Assembly (NCBI RefSeq): GCF_018294505.1
Contig: NC_057801.1
Span: 434,970,201-435,034,200, forward strand
Source of the DNA: Triticum aestivum
Lineage: Eukaryota; Streptophyta; Magnoliopsida; Poales; Poaceae
Length of the DNA: 64,000 nucleotides
Reading direction: 5' to 3'
Shown: positions 44,964-55,633 of the stretch, piece by piece
Layout of the letters: the number at the start of each line of letters is the position of its first letter
Numbering within the stretch: the first letter of the stretch is position 1
Notes under the pieces: model-generated
The model's database searches: none
Seen by the model: the letters and a program-made list of their open reading frames with translations, nothing else
What the model was told of the DNA's origin: nothing
Translations under genes and position numbers: made by a program

Positions 44964-45845
44964 TCAAGGCGCCCCGGTACTCCACCAGTTCACCCTCAAG
45001 TGAATCGAGGCCGCGGCAGGTCTCGTGTCCAAGTTCGACGGCCCCGAGCTCAGGCCGAGCTCCCATCCAGCTTCACCGGGGCGTGGCAGCGAGATAACCC
45101 ACCGCCACCCTCGATCCGTGCTCAACAGCGCGGAGGCTGGTCGTAGCCGCCGCTGCTCAAGCTCCCGTCCGAGGAAGAGCTGCCGCTGCAGGAGGAGGAC
45201 GTCGTCAAGGCCAAGCTCGTCGTCGCTGTTGTCTTCTGGGCAACACCCCACGTGGCGGCCGTCCTCCCTAAACACCCTCACGAAGAGGGTTGCTAGGCCG
45301 TCGTACTTGAAGTGGAGGGTGCACCTCCCGCTCAGGCCTCGTGCGCGGGTGAATGTCTACCAACTGCGGGTCAGGACCGTGCTTCCCGTGGCGGCGACCT
45401 TGGTCCCCACCCACGAGGCCCTGCTGCAGTAGCCGTCGACCTGCAACCAGAGGCCATGGAGCCCCGAGGACGTCAGCTTGTTGGAGAAGAAGTGCGGAAG
45501 CCGGAACAAGGTGCCGGTGGGCCTCTCTGACCACACCAAAAACTCCAGGAGCACGTCCAGCAAAGAGAAGCGCAGTCGAGGAGGGCGAGTAACCACAGCG
45601 TGCCTCCCCTCATCATGGGGGCTACCCCGGGACCGATGCCCCCCGCCGCGAGAAGAAGTACCTCCACGAGCGCCAAGGGAGACACCGGCCCCTGAAGAAA
45701 CACGCCCACGCCCCCTGGGAGCTACCGTCGGGGTCGCGACATACTTGCGGGGACGGCCGCGGCCCCTCTTGGGTGGTGGAGAAGCTGGCCCCTCCTTGGG
45801 GGCCTTCCCCTTCTCAGCAGCCGAGAACCTCCTCGTCGACGCCAT
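44964..45845 (-). pseudogene. Element A1 antisense gene: AT-hook plus B3-like DNA-binding protein
   Basis: The minus-strand ATG at 45845 opens a frame of about 293 codons to 44964 with one internal TAG (45359-45357). Residues about 25-40 contain KRGRGRPRKY, a canonical AT-hook core (RGRP). A Gly/Arg-rich linker follows, then a region resembling a plant B3 domain: FFSNKLTSSGLHGLWLQV, VAATGSTVLTRSW, (stop) TFTRARGLSGRCTLHFKYD and LFVRVFREDGRHVGCC. This matches B3's order of a strand, a Trp-ending motif, a helix and a final strand. The C-terminus is acidic (EDNSDDELGLDDV). Sequence context predicts nuclear DNA binding. No introns are needed. I am fairly sure of the AT-hook and moderately sure of B3. 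Its ATG is only about 80 bp from the Fatima-2 insertion. Confidence 0.65.
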
Positions 45846-45923
45846 GGGTGCTACAGCAAGATGGAGAAAGAAAGGGGGGTGAGCAGCGAGAAGACGGAGG
45901 AAGAGATGAGCGAGGGGGCTCTG

Positions 45924-46394
45924 TGAGGGAGTCCTAGATTAGGGGGTCCTCGAATAGCCGGACTATATACTTTGGCCGGACTATTGGACTATGAAGATAC
46001 AATATTGAGGACTTCGTCCCATGTCCGGGTGGGACTCTCCTTTGTGTGGAAGGGAAGCTTGGCAATTCGGATATGTAAATATCCTTCTCTGTAACCGACT
46101 CTATGTAACCCTAGCCCCCTCCGGTGTCTATATAAACCGGAGGGTTTAGTCCGTAGAACAACAACAATCATAATCATAGGCTAGCTTCTAGGGTTTAGCC
46201 TCTACGATCTCATGGTAGATCAACTCTTGTAATACTCATATCATCAAGATCAATCAAGCAAGAAGTAGGGTATTACCTCCATCGAGAGGGCCCGAACCTA
46301 GGTAAACATCGTGTGCCCCGCCTCCTGTTACCATTAGACTTAGACACATAGTTCGGGACCCCCTACCCGAGATCCATCGGTTTTGACACTGACA
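45924..46394 (+). repeat. Fatima-2 5' LTR
   Basis: The 471-bp LTR runs from TGAGGGAGTCC to TTGACACTGACA. It is close to the Fatima-1 LTRs but distinct (for example TTTGGCCGG near 45970). TATA lies in the inverted repeat at 46117-46144. The internal region follows with TTGGTGCTTTCATTGAGAG. Confidence 0.9.
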
Positions 46395-46440
46395 TTGGTG
46401 CTTTCATTGAGAGTTCCACTGTGCCGTCACGGTAAAGCTT

Positions 46441-47856
46441 GATGGCTCCTTCGATCATCTACAACGATGCGGTCCAGTGTGAGGTTTTCCTCCCCGGACA
46501 AATCTTCGTATTCGGCGGCTTCGTACTGCGGGCCAACTCGCTTGGCCATCTGGAGCAGATCGATAGCTACGCCCCTAGCCATCAGGTCAGGTTTGGAAGC
46601 TTGAACTACACTGCCGACATCCGCGGAGACTTGATCTTCGACGGATTCGAGCCCATGTTAGGAGCGCCGAACAACCACGATGAGCATGACTCAGATCTGC
46701 CATCGGACAGTGTTTGGGAGGTCGCACCTGCGGCTGCCCCGGCCCTTAATCGGAGCGGATTGCGCCATCCGAGGACAGTTGGATGGACCCCGCCACGGAG
46801 GCCGCACACTCATCGGTGCTGGAGCCGAGCACAGACTTCACCTCCAAAGAGATCTGTGTCATCGGACCCTCGGACTCGTCTCCGGCCATAGGTTCCGAAC
46901 CGCGTACGTCCGTGCCTATCGAATTTGATTGGGCACGGATCATGGAGTTTACCTTCGTGGATATCTTTCAGCACTCGCCCTTGGGCGACGTGCTAAATTC
47001 ATTAAAATCTCTCTCCCTGTCAGGAGACTCTTGGTCGAACTATGTTCGGCTGGAGTGGGAAGCGGACGACGAAGAAATTCATTCCCCACCCACCACCCAC
47101 TTAATAGCCACTGTCGATGACTTAACCGACGTGCTTGACTTCAACTCCAAAGACATCGACGATATGGACGACGATGCAGGAGAAGAACAGGAACCACCGC
47201 CCTCAGGGCGCTAGACAGCCACCTCATCATATGATATATACATTGTGGATACCCCCAAAGAAAGCAATGGCGATGAGGCAACGGAGGATAATCCCCTTGA
47301 GAAGCAATCTAAGCACTGGCGTCATAGGCGCCGCTCTAAGCCCAACCATAGCAAATATAGCGATACCGGCACAAGAGATGATAACAATCCGGATGGTGCC
47401 GAAGACGAAAACAATCCCGCCCAGCCAGGCTTCAAGCAGGCCGAGCGGGAGGATGGTCAAGCTAGCCCTAAGGGACAAGCAACAGATGGAGAATCAGAGG
47501 ATGACAATTACATGCCCCTCTCTGAAGAGGAAGTGAGCCTTGGCGACAAAGATTTCATCGTGCCTGAGGATCCCGTCGAGCAGGAGCGCTTCAAGCGCTG
47601 GCTTATAGCCACTGCAAAAAGCCATAAGAAGAAGCAGCAACAGCTTCAAGCTGATCAAGATCTGCTAACTGATAGATGGACTGAGGTCCTGGCAGCCGAG
47701 GAATACGGACTCGAGCGCCCAACCAAAAGTTACCCAAAGCGCAGGTTGCTACCTCAACTCGAGGAGGAGGCATTAAAGATCACACTACCAGCGCACGATG
47801 CGGCTGACCGGCCACCTCGTGGCCGGGACAAAGCGGCGTATCAGCCCGAACTCTAG
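46441..47856 (+). pseudogene. Fatima-2 gag leader region
   Basis: The ATG at 46441 starts MAPSIIYND and reads QIFVFGGFVLRA, homologous to the Fatima-1 leader (LRLGGFVLTA). The frame shifts near 46780-46890 into 46783-47214 and again into 47245-47856. The last piece is hydrophilic and charged, with basic (HWRHRRRSKPNHSK) and acidic patches and a helical stretch (ERFKRWLIATAKSHKKKQQQ). These are typical of the long N-terminal gag part in Tat elements. At least two frameshifts and a stop near 47212 separate it from the gag core. Confidence 0.6.
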
Positions 47857-48126
47857 CCCGCACCCTGTCGCCAATCAAACAGTAACACTAAGGCCCGGGG
47901 CTACACGAAGGACCTGCGAGACGCATTGGAAAATAAATCATGACAGTCAAGATCGATCTACCGATCACGGGGGCGCGCCACAACGCGTGACGATGACCGT
48001 CACGCCGGATATACTAAAAGCAAAACTGGCCGGGCCGAATACAACAGACCAGACTCATTTGAACTGCATCATGATGCAGCCCAACATAGAGGCGCCTCAC
48101 ACCCCCTATGCTTCACCGATGAAGTA

Positions 48127-48942
48127 ATGGATCATGAATTCCCAGAAGGGTTTAAACCCATGAACATCGAATCATATGATGGTACAACAGACCCCGTGGT
48201 ATGGATTGAAGATTTCCTTCTCCACATTCACATGGCCCGTGGTGATGATCTACATGCCATCAAGTACCTCCCACTAAAACTCAAAGGACCGGCTCGACAT
48301 TGGCTGAATAGCCTGCCAGCAAACTCCATTGGAAGTTGGGAGAACTTGGAAGATGCATTCCTTGACAACTTCCAGGGCACTTATGTGCGACCACCGGATG
48401 CTGATGACTTAAGTCACATAATCCAACAGCCCGGAGAGTCAGCCAGGAAATTCTGGACTCGGTTCCTAACTAAAAAGAACCAAATTGTCGACTGTCCGGA
48501 TGCCGAAGCCTTAGCGGCCTTTAAACATAACATCCGCGACGAATGGCTCGCCCGACACCTCGGGCAAGAGAAGCCGAAGTCCATGGAAGCCCTCACGACA
48601 CTCATGACCCGCTTTTGTGCAGGCGAGGACAGATGGCTGGCTCGTAGCAACAACACATCAAGAAACTCTGGCAATTCCGATACCAGAGACAGCAATGGCA
48701 AGCCACAACGCAACAGACACAAGCGTCGCAATAATGGCGATAACACCGAAGACACGGCAGTCAATGCCGGATTCAGTGGCTCTAAGTCCGGTCAGCGGAA
48801 AAAGCCATTCAAAAGAAACAATCTGGGCCCGTCCAGTCTGGACCGCATACTCGATCGCTCGTGTGAAATTCACGGCACCCTTGATAAACCAGCAACCACA
48901 CCAATAGAGAATGCTGGGTGTTCAAACAGGCCGACAAGTTGA
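48127..48942 (+). CDS. Fatima-2 gag core (intact 271-codon segment)
   Basis: A retrotransposon gag domain (PF03732 type): MDHEFPEGFKPMNIESYDG, DPVVWIEDFLLHIHMA, LPLKLKGPARHWLNSLPANS, WENLEDAFLDNFQGTY and the last gag helices (SARKFWTRFLTKKNQIV, DEWLARHLGQ). A basic Asn/Arg/Lys-rich nucleic-acid-binding segment follows. The end (RSCEIHGTLDKPATTPIENA) is the start of the family's unusual Cys/His motif but shifts frame near 48900; the continuation (CWVFKQADKLN-like) is read from 48918. The segment itself has no stop and may once have been the middle of a larger gag. The gag core lost from Fatima-1 is complete here. Confidence 0.7.
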   Translation: MDHEFPEGFKPMNIESYDGTTDPVVWIEDFLLHIHMARGDDLHAIKYLPLKLKGPARHWLNSLPANSIGSWENLEDAFLDNFQGTYVRPPDADDLSHIIQQPGESARKFWTRFLTKKNQIVDCPDAEALAAFKHNIRDEWLARHLGQEKPKSMEALTTLMTRFCAGEDRWLARSNNTSRNSGNSDTRDSNGKPQRNRHKRRNNGDNTEDTAVNAGFSGSKSGQRKKPFKRNNLGPSSLDRILDRSCEIHGTLDKPATTPIENAGCSNRPTS

Positions 48943-49673
48943 ATGCCGAAAACAAGGAAAAGGGGCTGCAAAGTGATGATGACGAGGAGCCCCGGCCGCT
49001 GAACACAGGAGGACAGAAGAAATTTCCTCCCCAGGTGAAAACGGTGAATATGATATACGCAACCCATATTCCCAAGCGGGAACGGAAGCGTGCACTAAGG
49101 GGCGTCTATGAGATGGAGCCAGTCGCCCCAAAGTTCAACCCATGGTCCTCTTGTCCGATCACTTTCGATCGCAGGGACCATCCTACCAGTATCCGCCATG
49201 GTGGTTCGGCCACGTTGGTCCTCGACCCCATCATTGATGGATTCCACCTCACACGAGTCCTTATGGACGGTGGCAGCATCCTGAACTTGCTCTATCAGGA
49301 TAAAGTGCGCAAAATGGGCATCGACCCCTCAAGGATCAAACCCACAAAAACCACCTTTAAAGGTGTCATACCAGGTGTAGAGGCCTATTGCACGGGCTCA
49401 ATCACACTGGAAGTGGTCTTTGGATGTCCGGACAACTTCCGAAGCGAGGAGTTAATCTTCGATATCGTCCCCTTTCACAGTGGCTATCACGCACTGCTCG
49501 GACGAATCGCATTTGCCAGATTCAATGCGGTACCGCATTATGCATACCTCAAGCTCAAAATGCCAGGACCTCGCGGGGTTATAACAGTTAATGGAAACAC
49601 AGAGCGCTCGCTTCATACGGAGGAACACACTACGTCCCTCACAGCAGAGGTACAAAGCAGCCTTCTCAGGTAG
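48918..49673 (+). CDS. Fatima-2 gag end and protease
   Basis: The frame overlaps the gag core by 25 bp after a frameshift. It carries the C-terminal gag linker (VKTVNMIYATHIPKRERKRA) and a retropepsin with DGFHLTRVLMDGGSILNLLY (active-site DGGS). The conserved end EELIFDIVPFHSGYHALLGR and FARFNAVPHYAYLKLKMPG follows. It ends with a TAG at 49673, immediately where RT should begin. It looks enzymatically complete by motif. Expressed alone it would be a gag-protease product, consistent with a TR-GAG-like non-autonomous element. Confidence 0.7.
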   Translation: MFKQADKLNAENKEKGLQSDDDEEPRPLNTGGQKKFPPQVKTVNMIYATHIPKRERKRALRGVYEMEPVAPKFNPWSSCPITFDRRDHPTSIRHGGSATLVLDPIIDGFHLTRVLMDGGSILNLLYQDKVRKMGIDPSRIKPTKTTFKGVIPGVEAYCTGSITLEVVFGCPDNFRSEELIFDIVPFHSGYHALLGRIAFARFNAVPHYAYLKLKMPGPRGVITVNGNTERSLHTEEHTTSLTAEVQSSLLR

Positions 49674-50969
49674 ACCACCAATTCGGCGATAAAGCCCCCG
49701 GACACCGTCAAGCGAGTCCGGAGTACCCTGCAACAGGATAGTCCGTCACGTCCAGAGCTCGCCTTGCAATTCGGCCTCTGCCCTAGTCCCAGTCAAGCGG
49801 CGAAATTTGTGCCGCGCATACATAATTACGCACTCAAAATACCATGGGCATTGGCGGAGTCACGGCTATGACACGGTCCACAATGCGGCTCACCGCCCCA
49901 GGATTCGTGTATCTTTACACCCTTTTCTTTCCAGGTCCCTATCTTCGGGAGGCTCTTCCCCTAGCCCGACTATCGAACCCATGGCGGGACGGACACACCA
50001 AGGAGACAAGAAGCTTTGGCGTACAAGGGAATCCCCAGGTGGTCTCTGATAGCGATCGCTATACCTGTTTTACATACCCGCACGCTGCTCGCTCTTGGTC
50101 AGGACGTGTCAAACTGTCCTGTTCCACTTATCGCACTACTTGTACACATACGCCTTAACGTATTATTCAAATAACAATGGAAAATAATGTACAGCGTCAG
50201 CTTACTATTACATTTCTTTATCCTTTTCCTTTACTATTTATTTATTCCAAATTGCACCCGTACATTTTGGTACGTCCGGCTCGCCAGGGGCTTCAGTGTA
50301 CCCTATAACACGGCAAGAAAAGTCTGAACACTTCGACAGTGCGGCACCCCGAACTTATAACATTATATGCATCAACTCCGAATCATGTCTTTGGTCAATA
50401 GTTGGGTTTGCCCAGCTCCCATGTTTTGGTACCTTACGTTCCGCTATATAGGCTAAGGTAGTATAGGGAGAACTACTGCAATTGTGTCCCTGTTCTTCCG
50501 GATGAGCACCTTAGTAGAGAAAACCGAAAACTGACTGTCATGATGAGGCGAGAGCTGGTCGCTGTTCGAGAGGTCTCAAATCCTTAAAGATTTTTTCCGC
50601 TTTGGGCGAGGAATCGGCCTTGTCCGATTTAGGCGTATATAGCGCCCCAAGTTCAGCCTTCCAAATACTAGGGGTTTCGCCAAAATTTAAAATTGTAGAC
50701 TTCTATGGCCAAGTGAGAGTGATAAAGCTGTATAGTCCGATTGCCTTGTTCACTGCGCTAAACACCTCCTTAAAAGGACCAAAAATTTGGATAAAGAGTG
50801 TTTATATTTATCCCGAACACCCCAGTACTAGTTACATGGGGGCAAAAGCCGACGACTGGCCAACTCTCAGATTTTATAAATGGCCGCACAGAAGGTAATA
50901 TTTTAAATCAACAAGTGTTATATAGCGCACATGAACTTGTTTTCATATTACAGGATGGCATGAGTACAT
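49674..50969 (+). other. Fatima-2 spacer, pol-deletion scar and non-coding 3' region
   Basis: No RT, RNase H or integrase motif can be read in any frame. After a short stretch resembling the protease-RT linker (to about 49810), the sequence moves into the family's 3' spacer, with similarity to Fatima-1 13480-13760. A plus-strand open frame at 50602-50898 has no protein-like features. Confidence 0.65.
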
Positions 50970-52816
50970 TCATTCGAATATTACATCCTTAGCACATTCA
51001 TCCGCCACAAGGCGGGCACCCTTCAGGACACCATCATAATACTTTTCGGGGTGGCGATGCTCCTTGCCCTCCGGCGGCCCCTCCGTCACCAGCTTCTTGG
51101 CATCCATCTTCACCCAGTGCACTTTCGCGCGAGTGAAGGCCCTGCGCGCACCTTCAATGCAGACGGACCACTTAACGACTTCAAGCCGCGAACAGGCATT
51201 TACCATCCACTTTACAAGGCCGAAGTAGCTGATGGGTAGGGCCTCGCCAGGCCACAGCCGGACTATGAAGTCCTTTATGACCAGTTCGGCCGCCTTGTGC
51301 AGTTCGACCAGTTGCTTCAGCTGGTCGCTCAAGGGCATCGGATGTTCGGTCCCAGTATATTGAGACCAGAACAACTTCTCCATCGAGCTCCCTTCTTCGG
51401 CATGGTAGAACTCCGCGGCATCCGATATGCTGCGCGGCAGATCTGCGAACGCTCCTGGAGAGCTCCGAATTCGGGTAAGTAAAAGGAAAGTCTCCTTCAC
51501 ATGCTTGCTTTGCATAATGAATGCCTTACCTGCAGCTATCTTCTTGGCTGCCTGAATCTCTTGGAGGGCCTTTTGGGCTTCGGCCTTGGTGTCTTGCACG
51601 CTCTGGAGGGCCTTCGCAAGCTCGGACTCTTGCGTCTTGGAGTCACGCTCCAAGGACTCGAATTTTTTGACGAAGTCCTGGGGCTCTTGCTAGACCTCAT
51701 CAACCCGAGCCTCCTGTTTCTTGTGCTCGGTGCGCTCCTGGGCCGCTTTGTCTTCGGCCTCGGACAGTGCCTTCTTAAGGGCTGCCACTTCGGTTGTGGC
51801 CCCTACTAAAATTCATGATGCTTCTATTAGCATCAACATTTTTTCCTTTATATGACACACGGATGGGGTATCACTTACCTTTGTTCTCCTCGAGCTGCCT
51901 CTTCACGAGGCCGAGATCTTCCTCGGCCCGCCCTAGGTCCCGCTTCAGCCTGGAGACCTTCTCGGTAGTGGCCAGTAGCGACGCCTGCTTATTCACATAG
52001 ACATAATATGATTAGACTCCTGTGGATGTTATTTGATCCTCTGTTCGGCTTTACTTTCCGAACACCAAACAGAGCATCAGGGGCTACTGTCTATGCTGGG
52101 ATATTTTCTCATAATTTAATTACTTAACTCAAAAGCTGTTAGGAGGCTGGCGCAAGCTTTGGTCAATCCGCTTTTGGCGGACCGAACCTTCGCAATCACC
52201 GTGCTCATAAGAGTACGGTGTTCTTCATCAATGGAAGCGCCCTGAAGAGCTTCCAGCAAGTTGTCTGATGCCTCTGGATGGACAGAGGTCATCGGCATAG
52301 ACGGCTCACCCCCCCTAGCGAAGCGCTGCCTGCCTGAATCCGGAACCACTGGAGGTTCCGGCGCAGTATCCGGCTGGGGGCCAAACTTGCTGCGGACCCC
52401 TCATCAGAAACCATGGGGGTCTTCCCCCCCATGTGCCCAGCGTCGGGGATTTCTCCTTGGGGCGTCTCCAGAACTGTCTCCCCCTAGTCCAGTATCCTCT
52501 GAGACAACACCTCGGTGTCGTCCACGGGCCGGGGGGTGGTGGCTGTCGGGAGCGAATCGCTGTTCATCGCCGACACGCTCAAGGACCCATCCGATGAGGA
52601 TAGGTCAATGCGGGCTTCGGACGAACTGCACGATCATATTTAACATGATAAGAAGCAATAAAGCAAAACATACCAGAAGTATTATAGCATCCTGATACTT
52701 ACGACTTTGCCAGGGGCTTGTCCCTGGGCAACCACTCCTCGTCGCTGTAGGCGGCTGTTGTGGAGTAGTCCGGAAGGAGGGTCTTTCCCTTCTTGGACCC
52801 TTCGGCCTCCCCAGAT
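50970..52816 (-). pseudogene. Fatima-2 antisense gene: spliced coiled-coil protein, 5' end cut by A2
   Basis: The minus strand has at least four exon parts. The first visible exon ends at 52703 with donor GTAAGT. The intron 52702-52626 is 77 bp and ends TGCAG. The second exon (52625 to about 52130) is Pro/Ser-rich and carries PEASDNLLEALQGASIDEEHR. Its expected donor reads TTAAGT where GTAAGT is likely, so a splice mutation is probable. The third exon (51984-51879, between CAG and GTAAGTGA) encodes ATTEKVSRLKRDLGRAEEDL, a coiled coil. The last exon (about 51803-50970) continues the coiled coil, has a TAG near 51694, and ends with a globular region (DFIVRLWPGEALPISYFGLV, KWMVNACSRLEVVKWSVCIE). 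The start codon and N-terminus lie beyond A2. Function is unknown. Confidence 0.65.
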
Positions 52817-53723
52817 TGTCGGTGTTCTGGGAACGGGGGTCCCCAGACTTGCCTGTCTGTGGCCTGCGGCGTGGCTCAAAGGGGGCCCAGCGTGGCCCAT
52901 CTTCATCAACACAAGCTTAAGACCCTCGCGAGGGGCCAAGCCTCGCGGGGCGGACGACAAGGAGCTTCTTCAGGCACAGCCTCATCAGGCTGGCTCACGA
53001 GGAGGCAGAGAGTTCAAGGCAGGGTACCTCGCGAGGTGCCCATGACGCAAGCCATGACGACCAAGGGCGCCAGTCGGGCGCCAGCCCGCGCATTGTCCTC
53101 CTTTCCTCTTTGGTGCAAAGGGAGCAAGCGCAGGCGAGAGCATCAAGCAAAGGCACCCATTTCGGTGCAACGAGACCAAGACCAGCCCAACGGCAGGGAG
53201 GAAGTCATTGTGGAGCCCAAGCAGGCATCACCACCAGAGCCTTTGACAGGCGAGGACCAACTTTAGTCAGGATAGGTGTACCCACTCTTCCCCTTAAAAA
53301 TGGCCAATTGTTGGTGCCCTTCCCGCTCAATATTTGGGGAGAGGCCCAGGGCCTTTGCCTATAAATAGGACTAGACACCCCCAGGGTAGAGGCATCTGGA
53401 TCCTCACCAAGAAACCAGTAGATAGAGCGACCGAACCCCTCCAAGCAGTTCATCGCATCAGTCAAGAACAGACCCTCGCGAGGCTGTTCTTCCTTGTATT
53501 GTTCATCATCAGCCCAAGAGGCAATCCACCACACCACACACTGGAGTAGGGTATTACACCACCATGGTGGCCTGAACCAGTATAAACCCCGTGTCTCTTG
53601 TGTTGTTTCTTTCGTAGTTTAGATACTAGCGATTCGGCGAGGAGCAGGTAGATAGAGGGCGAAATCTCCGTGCGCACCCCAATGTTCGAACCTCAAGGGT
53701 CTGCCGGAACCCGAAATCCAACA
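52817..53723 (+). repeat. Element A2 5' LTR
   Basis: The 907-bp LTR runs from TGTCGGTGTTCTGG to CCGAAATCCAACA. TATAAATA is at 53360-53367. The PBS TTGGCGCGCTCAGGTAGGGG starts at 53725. Confidence 0.88.
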
Positions 53724-53795
53724 TTTGGCGCGCTCAGGTAGGGGTGCGCCGGAATCCGCCTCCCGTCGCCCTGTTCTTCTCCGACCATCGCATCC

Positions 53796-53883
53796 ATGTT
53801 AGACGCTCGTCGGGCCCGCGCCGAGCGCAGAGCCGCCCTCGCTTCCCGTGTCGCCCAGACGGCTCCCATCGGTGGGCGTCCTC
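53796..53883 (+). CDS. Element A2 gag-pol start, 5' exon-like fragment before the Angela insertion
   Basis: The ATG at 53796 begins MLDARRARAERRAALASR, an Arg/Ala-rich N-terminus with a helical look. The frame is open to the Angela insertion at 53884. The same codon phase is picked up at 62614-62616, so insertion with the 5-bp TCCTC duplication cut one continuous frame. The start is placed here because it is the first ATG after the PBS that joins this frame. The gag part is far shorter than in ordinary relatives. Confidence 0.6.
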
Positions 53884-55619
53884 TGAAGGAAATATGCCCT
53901 AGAGGCAATAATAAAATTATTATTTATTTCCTCATATCATGATAAATGTTTATTATTCATGCTAGAATTGTATTAACCGGAAACATAATACATGTGTGAA
54001 TACATAGACAAACATAGTGTCACTAGTATGCCTCTACTTGACTAGCTGGTTTATCAAAGATGGTTATGATTCCTAGCCATGGAAAAAAGAGTTGTCATTT
54101 GATTAATGGGATCACATCATTGAGAGAATGATGTGATTGACTTGACCCATTCCGTTAGCTTAGCACTTGATCGTTTAGTATGTTGCTATTGCTTTCTTCA
54201 TGACTTATACATGTTCCTGAAACTATGAGATTATGCAACTCCCGTTTACCGGAGGAACACTTTGGGTGCTACCAAACGTCACAACATAACTAGGTGATTA
54301 TAAAGGAGCACTACAGGTGTTTCCAAAGGTACATGTTGGGTTGGCATATTTCGAGATTAGGTTTTGTCACTCTGATTGTCGGAGAGGTATCTCTGGGCCC
54401 TCTCGGTAATGCACATCACTATAAGCCTTGCAAGCAATGTAGCTAATGAGTTAGTTACGGAATGATGCATTACATAGCGAGTAAAGAGACTTGCCGGTAA
54501 CGAGGTTGAACTAGGTATTGGATACCGACGATCGAATCTCGGGCAAGTAACATACCGATGACAAAGGGAACAACGTATGTTGTTATGCGGTTTGACCGAT
54601 AAAGATCTTCGTAGAATATGTAGGAACCAATATGGGCATCCAGGTTCCGCTATTGGTTATTGACCGAGAATAGTTCTAGTTCATGTCTACATAGTTCTCG
54701 AACCCGTAGGGTCCGCACGCTTAACATTACGATGATAGTTTTATTATGAGTTTATAAGTTTTGATGTACCAAAGTTTGTTCGGAGTCCCGGATGTGATCA
54801 CGGACATGACGAGGAGTCTCGAAATGGTCGAGGCATAAAGATTGATATATTGGAAGCCTATGTTTGGACATCGGAATAGTTCCGGGTGAAATCGGGATTT
54901 TACCGGAACACCGGGGGGTTACCGGAACCCTCCCGGGGGTTAATGGGCCCTAATGGGCCATGAGGGAGAAGAGGAGGGCCGGCCAGGGTAGGCCGCGCGC
55001 CCCCTCCCCCCTAGTCCGAATAGGACAAGGAAGGGGGGGGGGGGCGGGCGGCGCCCCCCTTTCCTCTTTCCCTCCCCCAAGTCCTAATCCAACTAGGAAA
55101 GGGGGGGGGTCCTACTCCCGGTGGGAGTAGGACTCGTCCGGCGCGCCTCCTCCTAGGGCCGGCCGCACCCCCCCTTGCTCCTTTATATACGGGGGCAGGG
55201 GGCACCCTAGACACACAAGTTGATCTACAGATCGTTCCTTAGCCGTGTGCGGTGCCCTCCTCCACCATATTCCACCTCGGTCATATTGTCGCGGAGTTTA
55301 GGCGAAGCCCTGCATCGGTAGAACATCATCACCGTCACCATGCCGTCGTGCTGACGGAACTCATCCCCGACACTTTGCTGGATCAGAGTCCGGGGATGGT
55401 CATCGAGCTGAACATGTGCTGAACTCGGAGGTGCCGTACGTTCGGTACTTGGATCGGTCGGATCGTGAAGATGTACGACTACATCAACCGCGTTGTCATA
55501 ACGCTTCCGCTTTCGGTCTACGAGGGTACATGGACAACACTCTCCCCTCTCGTTGCTATGCATCACCATGATCTTGCATGTGCGTAGGATTTTTTTTGAA
55601 ATTACTACATTCCCCAACA
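53884..55619 (+). repeat. Angela 5' LTR
   Basis: 1736 bp. A TATA box (TATATA, 55184-55189) lies in the 3' third. A perfect inverted repeat GTCCTACTCCC / GGGAGTAGGAC with a 3-bp loop is at 55109-55133, about 50 bp upstream of TATA, and is conserved in the 3' LTR (about 62099-62123). C- and G-runs are common in 55010-55110. Confidence 0.94.
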
Positions 55620-55620
55620 G

Positions 55621-55633
55621 TGGCATCCGAGCC
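55621..55633 (+). other. Angela primer-binding site (initiator Met tRNA type), mutated
   Basis: TGGCATCCGAGCC follows the LTR where the canonical Copia site is TGGTATCAGAGCC. Two positions differ. Confidence 0.7.

Larger units (their letters stand above)
38478..45923 (+). mobile_element. Element A1: Gypsy retrotransposon, left part
   Basis: The element starts TGTCGGTGTTCTGG, the same family as A2 (52817). The layout is LTR, PBS, deleted gag, PR, RT, RNase H, INT and antisense gene, cut at 45923 by Fatima-2. The 3' LTR is outside the window. All enzyme domains are damaged. Confidence 0.82.
45924..52816 (+). mobile_element. Fatima-2: Gypsy element with gag and PR but no RT/RNase H/INT, left part
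   Basis: The LTR at 45924-46394 is followed by gag, protease and then, directly, the 3' non-coding part and antisense gene of the Fatima type. About 3 kb of pol is missing between 49673 and the spacer. It inserted in the 3' part of A1 (expected left TSD CTCTG, 45919-45923) and is itself cut by A2 at 52817, so its 3' LTR is outside the window. Confidence 0.82.

Noticed and set aside
50602..50898. 98-codon plus-strand frame in the Fatima-2 spacer
   Set aside because: It has no motif, no counterpart kept open in Fatima-1, and lies in conserved non-coding spacer.
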